Part shown: in pieces, positions 10,701-21,403 of the stretch | Position numbering within the stretch: position 1 is the first letter of the stretch | Layout of the letters: each line of letters opens with the position of its first letter | Assembly: GCA_026168455.1 (NCBI GenBank) | Contig: CM047429.1 | Location: forward strand, 34,952,066 to 35,016,065 | DNA: 64,000 nucleotides | From: Theocolax elegans | Taxonomy: Eukaryota; Arthropoda; Insecta; Hymenoptera; Cerocephalidae | Direction: 5' to 3' | Position numbers and translations under genes: made by a program | The notes under the pieces: model-generated | What the model saw: only the letters and a program-made list of their open reading frames with translations | What the model was told of the DNA's origin: nothing | Databases searched by the model: none

Positions 10701-10741
<41 letters not shown>
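10701..10741. repeat. (TC)n microsatellite
   Basis: Uninterrupted TC dinucleotides, about 20 copies. Minus-strand Arg/Glu-repeat ORFs here are artefacts of it. Confidence 0.95.
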
Positions 10742-10742
<1 letters not shown>

Positions 10743-10962
10743 GGTGAATGAAGAAGGGAATGAAAAAGGGAAAAATAAAACACTCTATTATGAGCTTTAC
10801 AAACAAGTTTATTCCCTGTTAAATTTTTTAGTAACAATAAAAAAAAACAAAAACAGTACAAATCTGATCACCTTGTCACATTTCATCCTCGGATGATATA
10901 TCTATTATATCAATTATACGCAGCACTGGCGAATAGCAGGGAGATCCTCCCCGGTTGGACGG

Positions 10963-11457
10963 TCAGTAAAATGCGGCCGGAACTTCAGGCGCCTGCTCTG
11001 GTGAGGGAGATCTCGGCGAAAAATCCTCCTCCAGTGCCACCAAATCTTCCTCCCTCACCTCCTCCTCCTCCTCCTCTTCTTCCTTCTCTTCCTCCTCCTC
11101 CATCGCCTCCAACTCCTCCTCACCCATTTCCTCCTCGGATGACGATGATGAATCCGAAGCCTCGGAGCTCGCGGGCAACTCCACTATGGCCGCAAGATCC
11201 CGCAAAGATAAATCTAATAGAAGCAGAAGGGTGTCCACATCCAGAGGGACTCATTCACTTCTACACATGGCATTCAATTCCTGGGCAGCGGCTATGAACC
11301 AGCTCCAAACTTCAAATAGATCAGGACTAAATTCCCGATCATCACGTCGGCGCAAAGTCCACAGTACGAGCAAACGAGCTTTTTCGAACTCTATCCTGAT
11401 AACAGAGAAAAATACATACTTAGCATTACGGAAATAAATATAAAAACATACATGCAA
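10963..11457 (-). pseudogene. Unrecognised acidic protein remnant with one in-frame stop
   Basis: On the minus strand one frame runs from about 11457 to 10963 with a single TGA near 11253. Upstream of the stop is a basic/aromatic segment (LRRRDDREF ... VWSWF). Downstream there is a Leu-rich segment, a Ser/Asp/Glu block and a long Glu tract. The Glu tract is a (GAG/GAA)n expansion, so the frame is partly repeat-driven. Continuity across the stop is the main reason to think it was coding. No family recognised. Confidence 0.35.
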
Positions 11458-11543
11458 AAAAAATAAACATTCTCTTATATAAGAGATACACTATTTTCTT
11501 TTTCTTATTAGAACAAGTAAAAAAATAATAAACAACAAAAAAG

Positions 11544-11579
<36 letters not shown>

Positions 11580-12658
11580 CACTTACTTCGTAAAAAAATA
11601 GGGACGAGACTCCTCGGAGAAACAAATCGAATCACTGCCTGACGAATACTGACGAAAAAATGCAAGGAGCCACCCGTATTTAAAAGAAACCTTATGGCAC
11701 TAAGGGAAAATAATTTACTAGGGTATAGAAGATTACTTGGAAAATTTAAACGACCAACGAAAACGTTCATTATTGACAGAACTAGGAGAAGTACTTGAGA
11801 GTAATAAATAAGTCAAAGTGATTCTTTGTTTATAATAGCCGAAAGAAAAACTCATAACGAAAGCCTTGAATAGCTATATTCAACGTTTTCGTTACATTTC
11901 AGAAGGGGGAGGGGTGCGAAGAAATTAAATATTTCTTCGCTCCTACTAACCTTACTTTAAGAAAAGATTACTAAGCAGGTTACTGTAAGATGCACTAACA
12001 ATGTCCACATTGAAGCGAGGGTCTGTATTGCATAAAAATAATTTTTTTTCTCCCTTTTCCTTTTTCCATTTTGCTATAATAGTTCATTATGCTGCAATTA
12101 TTAATAGACTAAGCAAAAAATATGTATACTAATGGATAACTCTTAATCAGTATTTCAGAAAAATACGTAAGCATTCAAATATTATCAAAGAAAATTGTAA
12201 CTTTTGTAAAAAAAAATGGCTACGAGAACAAAAAATACAAATAACATATATTTTTAACATGAATTGATGTATACTAAAAATTAGGAGTAAAAACTAAAGA
12301 AGAATAAATTCTTTATATACAGAACACATTTAATAATAATTATACAATTTTTCGGAATATCTAGAATAAAAATTGTAATAATAAAACCCTTTTAATTTTT
12401 AGCTTTTATTTTTATAGGTGAACTATATCAATACTGTTAAACGGTTCGAAATAATGTAATAGATGTAAGAAAAAATAATAACAAACGAAGTTGAACTACG
12501 AAAGAAATAATTGTAATATGGTTTATAAAGCTCACCATAAGAAATAAAGAAAAATTAATCGAAATAATGTTTATAATTTAAAATTAAGTATGATATCTTA
12601 TGTCAAGAGAAATAATAATATAATAATAATATTGTTTAACGACGAGGGCGTCGTTTTT
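11458..12658. other. AT-rich DNA, no gene seen
   Basis: Contains an (AAT)n run at about 11547-11576 and otherwise low-complexity AT-rich DNA. A small hairpin with arms AACGACG and CGTCGTT sits at about 12637-12656, just before the polypurine tract. Confidence 0.4.
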
Positions 12659-13487
12659 AAAAAGGGGGGGAGTTGTCGCGTCCCGACAAAAATTATATTA
12701 TTATTTTTCGTACAAAAGTACTGCGTAGTTTAGAATAAAATTACGGCGTAGAAGAAAAACGAAATAAGGTTGATAAAGAATAATTGTAAGTAAATGCAGT
12801 AATATAAAATATAATTTATAGAGCTAAGGGACAGATTAATTTACGAGTGTTTCAAACGAAAAAGAGACTGATAAGTAGAGTTGAAGATATAATTCAAAGT
12901 CAATACGCATATAAGCGGGATCGCCGATAGTGAGATCGAAACGAAGGGTTACGCAAGAGTTTTTTTTGTACTGCACTATAAAATCAATGCTCGGAGAAGA
13001 GCCGGCGATGGGAAACATAGACTAGAAAATTTGAGCATTAGAAGGAAGTAATAAATTAAGCCGTTCTTTGGGTAATATCGCAGTAATAAAAGGGGGACAG
13101 CAAATTCTCCGAATTAACTACGAAGCGATACAGAAAATGCATGGGATTCGATAATTTTAATCACGCACATCTAACGGTCCAATCGGGTGCAAGCACAGAA
13201 AAATCGAGAACTACTTACACAATTTCCATATAAGGCAAAGTGTAAGACAAGGACAGATGCATAGATTTTCAGGGTATATAAAGAGGACCCAGAATAGACA
13301 CAGTCACTCTAATTTTTCATCTAAAGTTTTCATAAGGCGAAGCTCTGCTAAGACTTCGACATCTGGAAATCATTGGACTCCAACAGCATACACATGTAAC
13401 GTCGACGCCCGCAGGTCTAGCAGGACATTATCCAGCAATTTGACACTGCTATCCACGTTCGAGGCGGACCTTCGTTCCTCACCGTAT

Positions 13488-13494
<7 letters not shown>
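12659..13494 (+). mobile_element. Candidate LTR: polypurine tract then TGTCGCGTCCCGAC start, TATA box inside
   Basis: A perfect purine run with seven G (12661-12672) is followed by TGTCGCGTCC at 12674, the arrangement expected at a plus-strand 3' LTR. About 600 bp in, TATATAA at 13275-13281 is followed about 30 bp later by an ACAGTCAC initiator-like site, as in LTR promoters. The 3' end is not clear; the sequence runs into (CA)n(TA)n at about 13488-13534. I see no matching 5' copy in the window. If real, it could be the 3' LTR of an element covering upstream DNA. Confidence 0.45.
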
Positions 13495-13535
<41 letters not shown>

Positions 13536-13547
13536 TTATATATATGT
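13488..13547. repeat. Compound (CA)n(TA)n microsatellite
   Basis: CA repeats pass directly into TA repeats, with short interruptions at the end. Confidence 0.9.
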
Positions 13548-14359
13548 CTATATATTTGGGTACTTAAGGTATATTTTTTTCGGCTATCTATACGCTTGTA
13601 TTATTCGTAAAGGCAAACCTGATATTTTATGTTATTTCAATTACTGAACCAACCGTTTTCTCTTACAACAATTATTATTTGATACTGCAATTTATTAATA
13701 ATTATTATTCTTTGCATTGCATTTATTTGCAATATGTACAGTTTGAATTGTAATTTATTAAAAATAATTTATGTTTTCAACAATAGCAATTTTTAATTTA
13801 ATCTGCATTTATTTATAATAATTCTTATTTTGATTATTAATGTTTATAAAAAAAATAACCTTGTGTATATTTTATTCTATAATTTGTTAACGTGTTCGCA
13901 GTAGAATTGTTTGTTCAATCAAATTTAAAATTGTTATTTGACTTAAATAATTTTACGTAATTGTTAATAAAATAGTGTAATTTTATGTGTTTTTGCCCAT
14001 TAAAAAGCTGTAAGAATTTAGTTACAGGTGTTCATTTAAAGGAAAACAGCATATTATGATGTTAACATATTTAAATAAATAATGCATGATTAATACGAAA
14101 TAAAACATATATTATTTTATTTATCCCACAGTATATCCTGCATCTCTACTCTCAAAATAACTTCGCTCGCTACTCCCGGAGACGTAAGGCTAGTCCTAGT
14201 CAAACAAGAGCGAAAGGAACGCGAATGGTTTATTAACCATTGGCCTTCTTGCAACATTTTTTATGGTAATTGGTACAAGTCTGGAATTGACAATATAAAA
14301 CAATATTTTAAATAAAACAAGTATGTATTTATTAGAAACAAAAGGTTATTTAAGGAATG
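13548..14359. other. AT-rich DNA with one dispersed-repeat copy
   Basis: No gene seen. The segment at about 14192-14256 (TAGTC...CAAACAAGAGC, then an AATGGTT-TATT-AACCATT hairpin, then GCCTTCTTG) recurs in diverged form at about 60328-60392. Confidence 0.45.
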
Positions 14360-15935
14360 AATTTGATTATAATAATCAAGATAAATATATGGGCCCTGTA
14401 ACTAAAGGAAAAAATAAATTGGATATAATTATGGATTAGAACGCAAATTTTGAAAGAGGGTGCAATTCACGAATTGCGGGAGAAATGGAAGAAACAGGTT
14501 TTTATTTATATGCCACTAAAATTATATAAATAGTTGTATAAAATGAATAAAAATTAATAAAAAAATTTATTTATTTAAGAAGAAATTTTTATTACTCTAA
14601 AAGTACAAAATATTAATGACATATAGAACTTTTGGTGATATCCTTCGTCATTAAATAAATTAATTTTAAGAAGTAAAGTTCTATTTAGATCCGTTTAAAA
14701 TAATCTAAAATTTTAATAAGTTTTTACTAAATACTACAATTATGTATATGCACATTACTATTTTTGGTAAGTTAATTGGTCATTAACACACACACACACA
14801 CACGCACACATATTTATATATATATATATATATATATATCTATATATACAGCGGTGTAATATATATAATATATATATATATCAAGGTGCGCGGTAGCGCA
14901 ACCAACGCAAGTATAATGCGCGCTAGCACCTATTAGACATCTAACTGCACCTGCGGTTTTTTTATTTTTGAATATTAATATATAATATGTTATTTACGTA
15001 ACTTTTTATATCATATATTATTTCTTTTTTAATATTTTTTCAGTTTATTAAGTTTTCGATAAATTATTTAGTAATACTTTCAATAAAACTTCATGTAAAT
15101 ATCTGAGATGTCAAATTCTTTTACTCGGCTATGAATTTTTCGATATCTTTTTCGTCTCCTATATATATATGACTACTCGAAAAAGTTGAGACAGAGCTAT
15201 AGGGGAAAACGAAAGAGTGAGTGAGACACGCGTGATCTAGTTATTTTTTCATTATTATCTTAAACGGTCATCTTTTATCTTACACGGTCGTCAATCATCT
15301 AATTTGCCGAGAAGCGTGCGCGTAACAGAACCTGTCAGTGACAATTATTGGTTATGTTTAATGTTGATAATTTTAATTTTTGGTTTTGGACTACAGTTTT
15401 CACAGGTATGAAAGCTTCACAGAAATGTTTATTAATTATTCGAATAAATTATTTTAGAGAAGTTAAAAATATAATTATTTGTTAATAAAATTATTTATTT
15501 AACAATTTAGATTTTGGAGCCCAGTCGTCAAACATATCAAGCAATATTGAAACAACAATTCACTTCTGCAAAAATGTTTAGGAAAATGCCTGAAATTTTA
15601 CCAATACAGAAACCCATTCATTTAATTACTAGTAGTATGGTACATTTAGTAGACAATAGTTAGATTTAAGAGGACCTAGTGTTGGAGAAACAGAAAAATT
15701 TTTATCTACCAAAAAAATCAGGAGAAAAATAATGATTTTTTGCTGTGTTGTAAAATATAGCACCATAAATAATTGTTTATTTATACATAAAAACATTATT
15801 CGTCCAGAAAATAAGTCATTATAAACGTTTTTGAAAAAGTATGTATGTGTGTATGTATGTATGTAGTCAAGTTAATAGAATAACTCAGCCAATTTTGAAC
15901 CAATTTGGCTCAAATTTTTATCTTCTACATAAATA
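14360..15935 (+). repeat. 1.58-kb duplicated segment, copy 1
   Basis: Nearly identical to 16268-17839. It includes a short decayed coding-like stretch at its left end, a (CA)n(TA)n tract (about 14788-14838) and a GC-richer imperfect palindrome with GGTGCGCGG...GCTAGCACC (about 14884-14930). The two copies differ by a few substitutions and by microsatellite length. What the unit is cannot be decided from sequence alone. Confidence 0.9.
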
Positions 15936-15948
15936 TTTATTTTGAATA

Positions 15949-16267
15949 TTTGAAAGATGGTTCTATTAGAATATGTTTAGATGCCAGAAATTTAAATTTA
16001 AATTTAAAGAATGATTACGAATCTCCACCGGGAATAGAAGAAGTATTAGCACGATGTAAAAATCATGTATGGATGTCTAGTTTTGACATGACGGCTAGTT
16101 TTAACCAAATTCCTTTAGTAGACGATAGTAAACAATACACTGCATTTATATGTGATAATAAGGTATATGAATATAATGTAGTTCCATTTGGAATAAAAAT
16201 TAGCAGTGCAGCTCTTTTGAGGGGATTAGATAAAGTCATAACGGGATTAAATGATTTTTTATTAACG
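15949..16267 (+). pseudogene. Fragment of Gypsy pol (reverse transcriptase) between the two 1.57-kb copies
   Basis: This stretch matches 24588-24902 of the older Gypsy element essentially base for base. It encodes RT motifs including IRICLDARN and the SSFDMTASFNQIPL catalytic-Asp region, and ends before the FVDD box. Both ends join the duplicated segment with very short shared words, as in filler DNA captured during break repair or template switching. Confidence 0.9.
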
Positions 16268-17839
16268 AATTTGATTATAATAATCAAGATAAATATATGG
16301 GCCCTGTATCTAAAGGAAAAAATAAATTGGATATAATTATGGATTAGAACGCAAATTTTGAAAGAGGGTGCAATTCACGAATTACGGGAGAAATGGAAGA
16401 AACAGGTTTTTATTTATATGCCACTAAAATTATATAAATAGTTGTATAAAATGAATAAAAATTAATAAAAAAATTTATTTATTTAAGAAGAAATTTTTAT
16501 TACTCTAAAAGTACAAAATATTAATGACATATAGAACTTTTGGTGGTATCCTTCGTCATTAAATAAATTAATTTTAAGAAGTAAAGTTCTATTTAGATCC
16601 GTTTAAAATAATCTAAAATTTTAATAAGTTTTTACTAAATACTACAATTATGTATATGCACATTACTATTTTTGGTAAGTTAATTGGTCATTAACACACA
16701 CACACACACACACACACATATTTATATATATATATATATATATCTATATATACAGCGGTGTAATATATATAATATATATATATATCAAGGTGCGCGGTAG
16801 CGCAACCAACGCAAGTATAATGCGCGCTAGCACCTATTAGACATCTAACTGCACCTGCGGTTTTTTTATTTTTGAATATTAATATATAATATGTTATTTA
16901 CGTAACTTTTTATATCATATATTATTTCTTTTTTAATATTTTTTCAGTTTATTAAGTTTTCGATAAATTATTTAGTAATACTTTCAATAAAACTTCATGT
17001 AAATATCTGAGATGTCAAATTCTTTTACTCGGCTATGAATTTTTCGATATCTTTTTCGTCTCCTATATATATATGACTACTCGAAAAAGTTGAGACAGAG
17101 CTATAGGGGAAAACGAAAGAGTGAGTGAGACACGCGTGATCTAGTTATTTTTTCATTATTATCTTAAACGGTCATCTTTTATCTTACACGGTCGTCAATC
17201 ATCTAATTTGCCGAGAAGCGTGCGCGTAACAGAACCTGTCAGTGACAATTATTGGTTATGTTTAATGTTGATAATTTTAATTTTTGGTTTTGGACTACAG
17301 TTTTCACAGGTATGAAAGCTTCACAGAAATGTTTATTAATTATTCGAATAAATTATTTTAGAGAAGTTAAAAATATAATTATTTGTTAATAAAATTATTT
17401 ATTTAACAATTTAGATTTTGGAGCCCAGTCGTCAAACATATCAAGCAATATTGAAACAACAATTCACTTCTGCAAAAATGTTTAGGAAAATGCCTGAAAT
17501 TTTACCAATACAGAAACCCATTCATTTAATTACTAGTAGTATGGTACATTTAGTAGACAATAGTTAGATTTAAGAGGACCTAGTGTTGGAGAAACAGAAA
17601 AATTTTTATCTACCAAAAAAATCAGGAGAAAAATAATGATTTTTTGCTGTGTTGTAAAATATAGCACCATAAATAATTGTTTATTTATACATAAAAACAT
17701 TATTCGTCCAGAAAATAAGTCATTATAAACGTTTTTGAAAAAGTATGTATGTGTGTATGTATGTATGTAGTCAAGTTAATAGAATAACTCAGCCAATTTT
17801 GAACCAATTTGGCTCAAATTTTTATCTTCTACATAAATA
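16268..17839 (+). repeat. 1.57-kb duplicated segment, copy 2
   Basis: Second copy of 14360-15935. Copy 2 begins AATTTGATTATAATAATCAA directly after the pol fragment and ends at the word ACATAAATA, after which the flanks differ. Confidence 0.9.
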
Positions 17840-17934
17840 GAGAAGTAAACGTTGCTATTTTGGACCAAATTGGACGAATAGATATTAAACGGTAGCACTT
17901 TTTAACATGACGCTAAAACGTTTTTCTACGACAT

Positions 17935-17967
<33 letters not shown>

Positions 17968-18905
17968 ATAATCTTAAATATAGATATAGAAAATGTTTAA
18001 AAATAAATTTTTATGTACAATTAAATACTGGCAAGTTAAACGCATTGAAGTGTCAAAATAGTGCAAAAAAACGTTTTTTCTACTTTATAAAGACAAATAT
18101 TAATTGCACTGTAAAAGTTTAAATGTAAAAAATCTTTATCTTAATAAGATGAAATTTTTTTGTATACAACACTTTATGCTTAGATGAATAATTTCAAAGT
18201 TTAGTACAAAAAAACAGTTGGAGAAGCCTAAAATGTACAATAAAAGAAGCTTTTCAGATATTAACTAAATAAATATTGATTTCACGTAGAAATTTGAAAT
18301 GTAAGAAATGTTCATCACATTAAATGAAAACTTTTTTCTATTAAACATTTCTTCCTCACATTGATATTTTTCCTTATAAATGAAAAAAAATGATTAAAAA
18401 AGCGTAAAATGTACAAAAAAGACGGTTTTAGACCTTATCTAAATAAATATCGATTATACGTACAAATCTTAAAGGTAAGAAATGTTTATCACAAAAAAAA
18501 ACTTTTGTTTACCTTCTAATTGTTTTTGAAAATGTATATATGCTTGTACGTACTATGTATGTAAACAAGTCAATCGAAAAATTCAGTCAATTTTTTACAC
18601 ATTTGGCTAAATTTATTTTTATAGTAACTTTTTCATATATTCTAGTTGTGTCGAGGTATTATTAGCTTTACCTATTATAATATAATAGTATTAACATACT
18701 ATTTAGTATGAATTAATTCATATTTTCTGTAGTACACTTTACAGAAAAATTTTTACCTACCAAAAAAATCAGGAGAAAAAGAATGATTTTTTGATGTGTT
18801 GGTTAATAATCTTAATGAAAAGCTTTCTGCCTTGCCATATAAAAAATCCCAAGCTGCGATTATTTAGTTACTACATTACAAGTTTTTATTAACGTAACTC
18901 GATCT
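17840..18905. other. AT-rich DNA with decayed repeats, no gene
   Basis: Contains (TA)n at about 17935-17960 and diverged repeats of a motif also at the end of the 1.57-kb units (a GTATGTA run then TCAAT/GAA...TTTGGCT at about 18540-18610). ORFs here are short and Lys/Ile/Asn-rich, as expected by chance. Confidence 0.4.
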
Positions 18906-19960
18906 AACGATTTGTTCACGATGTATTAAGTGAAAACTTTTATATATATTTTTAGAAACTGTTTAATATAATCTATTCTCTTACAGAAATTACATTTTCA
19001 TCCTAAGTATTTAAAAAACTTATCATTTATTATATTAAATTTCTAACATCAAGTTTTATGAATAGAAAGTATTTTGAAATAACACCTTCCACGAAGGTGT
19101 GAGAATACGCAAGTATAATGATAGTTGTTAACTGATAAAATAAATATTTTCATTTCTTGCTTCTATCTTTTTTTCTACTTAGAAAAACTTCAAATGTTCA
19201 ACAACTTAAAATTTGGTATTAAAAAGTAGATAAATTGTTATTAAGAAGTTGTTTGAATAGAAAGCACTGAAATGAAGCGGAATAACCGACAAGTATTTTG
19301 TACCACATTGTAAATCTAATATTTAACTTTAATTATTAAGAATAAGATTAAACCATAATCACAGTATTCGCAAAAAGTTACTGCAATTGAAAGTACTGAA
19401 ATCAAAATAAAATTGTCAAGTATTTTGCGCTACATAATAATAAATAAATGTCTTAAATATTATATACCAATCTATTTTTTGTGCCATAGCAGCAGAGTGA
19501 CCAGTTGGCGATTTTTTTTCCTTTTCCCTCTTACGTATATTGATGTTTATTAAGCAAGAGCAACAAGGAGAAAAAATCGCCATCTGGCAATCCTGCATAG
19601 CAGTCTTAAGGTTATATAATCAAATAAATTTCAATCAATGTATGTATTTAAATAAATAAAATAATATAACTTCATATGTAAAATTTTAGTAAAATTTATA
19701 TGATAAATGTGTAGTATTTATTTGCAATCTGTTTAAATATGTGTGCTAACGGTTTTTGAATCTAGAGTTAAAAATTCATGATATCTTATTTGCAACTAAA
19801 ACTTATTTCGTAAACATTTCTAAGTGAGTAAATGTTGTCTAATAAAAGACGTGAGATTAGTTTTTTGAATAGTAAATAAATTAAATAAAAATAAATACTT
19901 ATATTTAAATTTTATTATAGAATTGATTCGATAAAAATTACATTATTTTCTATAAAGTAT
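18906..19960 (+). repeat. Left arm of a large foldback element (interrupted by Gypsy)
   Basis: Starting AACGATTTGTTCACGATG, this arm is the reverse complement of 38761-39701 over its whole length, apart from a 103-bp MITE plus its target duplication at 19493-19603. It continues beyond the Gypsy insertion as 38133-38292. Confidence 0.85.
19493..19595. mobile_element. hAT-type MITE, 103 bp, with 8-bp target duplication
   Basis: Ends are imperfect inverted repeats starting CAG (CAGAGTGACCAG / reverse of right end CAGGATTGCCAG). It is flanked by CATAGCAG at 19485-19492 and 19596-19603. The mirrored site in the right foldback arm (about 39112-39125) has a single copy of the target and no insert, which proves the insertion. 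Confidence 0.9.
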
Positions 19961-20007
19961 TGTGACGGGCATAACCATATATATAGATGGTTGGGCTCCA
20001 GTCACAT

Positions 20008-20088
20008 AGCGTAATAGCTCAAGCGATAGAGTGTAAGCGCGCCACGCAAGAGGTCCGGGTTCAAGCCCGACTCTCGGAAGATTTTTTT
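20008..20088 (+). promoter_or_regulatory. tRNA-like sequence with pol III A and B boxes and T-run, inside the LTR
   Basis: TAGCTCAAGCGATAGAG at 20015 matches a tRNA A box. GGTTCAAGCCC at 20058-20068 matches a B box at tRNA spacing. Seven T at 20082-20088 could end transcription. A D-arm (GCTC/GAGT with one wobble) and a CGGG/CCCG T-stem with a 6-nt loop form. The anticodon and acceptor stems do not pair well, so this is a tRNA-derived pol III promoter rather than a working tRNA gene. The same unit is kept in the 3' LTR at about 28014-28093. Confidence 0.6.
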
Positions 20089-20752
20089 AATTATTTAAAT
20101 TAATTTATTTAAATAATTAATAAATCAAAATTAATAAAATTTATAATTTTATTTAAAGATTTTTTTATTTTGCAAAATATACATATTCTGAAACTGAAAT
20201 ACGACTAAAATTAACTAAGTTGCAAATTTATATTGTTTATAGTTAATAATAATAAAATTTGAAATTATACAGTATATTATAATATTATAATATATAATTA
20301 TACATGATATATATATAAAAAATATATGTGAGAAAAGTGATAAAAAATAAATAAGTATTTGATCAATAAATTAAAGTAAAATGAATTCAAATTAAAATTA
20401 AGATTGTTTTTCACGTTTGTTAATTATTATATTAATATAAGATTCAGATTTTGAAAACTAATGTAAATTAATATAAAAACAGAGAGGTTGACGACCCTGT
20501 GCCAAAATTATATGAAACAACAAAGAAGATAATGAGAAGAGAGGGAAACCGAAAACTCCAGCTGTAGGTGTGAAGAAGTCCCCACCTCTAACCAAAGGTA
20601 CAAAACCGGCCGTCTCGCTGTCGAATTCAGCATTCGCCTCGAGCTGTAAGGCGAGGAAGGAAGCACCCTCCTCGCCAATTCTAGAAATAAATAAATTTTG
20701 TGAGTTTAATTAAACAGCTAGAGGTGTGATGTTCATTTAAAGGTACTTGGAC

Positions 20753-21094
20753 AAGATGGAATGCTGGAATCATTCCAATCTTTACCCAAGTCTTTTTATC
20801 CTTTAAAGCCAATTCCTTAGAATACATTCGGACGAAAAAGAGCGCTAGATTCGCTTTTTATTCTACCCGAATTATTCTAATTTTCCTTTTTTCCATAGAA
20901 AAATACTCAGATGATGTGGAATACTGGATTTATTCCAACATCTACCTGATTTTTTCACATAATATATTCACCAAAGAGTTTATTGGGCGAGGCCGAACGC
21001 TAGATTCGTTCGAACCTCTATCCAACCTCTGATTCCATTAAAATATCCAGAAATCGTTCTGGGATGAGAAGAAACACTGGATTTGTTTCTAATC
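20753..21094 (+). repeat. Array of five stem-loops with conserved CTRGATT-like loop, period about 78 bp
   Basis: Loops lie at 20764, 20845, 20924, 21000 and 21077 (CTGGAAT, CTAGATT, CTGGATT, CTAGATT, CTGGATT). Each is flanked by different but complementary stems: GGAATG/CATTCC, AGCG/CGCT plus A/T pairs, GGAATA/TATTCC, CGAACG/CGTTCG, GAAACA/TGTTTC. Outer stems (AAGAT/ATCTT, GATGT/ACATC, GAGG/CCTC) pair again after a small bulge, and each hairpin is followed by a CTAYCC-like word. Stem sequence changes while pairing is kept, which is covariation between tandem copies. The array lies between the probable promoter and the primer-binding site, so it would be in the RNA leader or tail. Confidence 0.75.
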
Positions 21095-21191
21095 TACCCC
21101 AGACGTTTTCACTTCATACATTTATTACGGTCCTGCTAAAAATAAATGTATTTTTATGTAAGGGATAAAAATAAGCCCGTTACATAAAAAT

Positions 21192-21210
21192 TGGCGATCC
21201 TGCCAGGATC
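21192..21210 (+). other. Primer-binding site of the older Gypsy element
   Basis: TGGCGATCCTGCCAGGATC lies a few bases after the LTR end. TGGCGA is the reverse complement of a tRNA 3' end in CGCCA, as used by several insect Gypsy elements with arginine-type primers. Which tRNA is inferred, not proven. The site is itself partly palindromic (GATCCTG/CAGGATC). Confidence 0.6.
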
Positions 21211-21403
21211 CGAATAAAATTTAAAATATAAATTTAAAAATATTTGTAATAATATTTAAATGATAAAAATGTAAAATATTAAAAACAAAATTAATAATAA
21301 ATTGGCAAAAACATTTAAAAATTTGAAGTTAAATTAGGCAAAATATTAGGTTTAAGTTTATGTAAAAATATTTTATTAGATTAAATTAAAGTAATTAGTT
21401 AAA

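Larger units (their letters stand above)
19961..21184 (+). repeat. 5' LTR of the older Gypsy element
   Basis: 1224 bp, TGTGAC...GTTACA. It carries a tRNA-like pol III unit near its start and a tandem hairpin array near its 3' end. It differs from the 3' LTR by scattered substitutions and a 13-bp indel (near 20575 versus 37512), so the insertion is not recent. Confidence 0.9.

Noticed and set aside
20008..20088. Functional tRNA gene
   Set aside because: Acceptor and anticodon stems do not pair, the T-loop is a base short, and the position before the would-be anticodon is not T.
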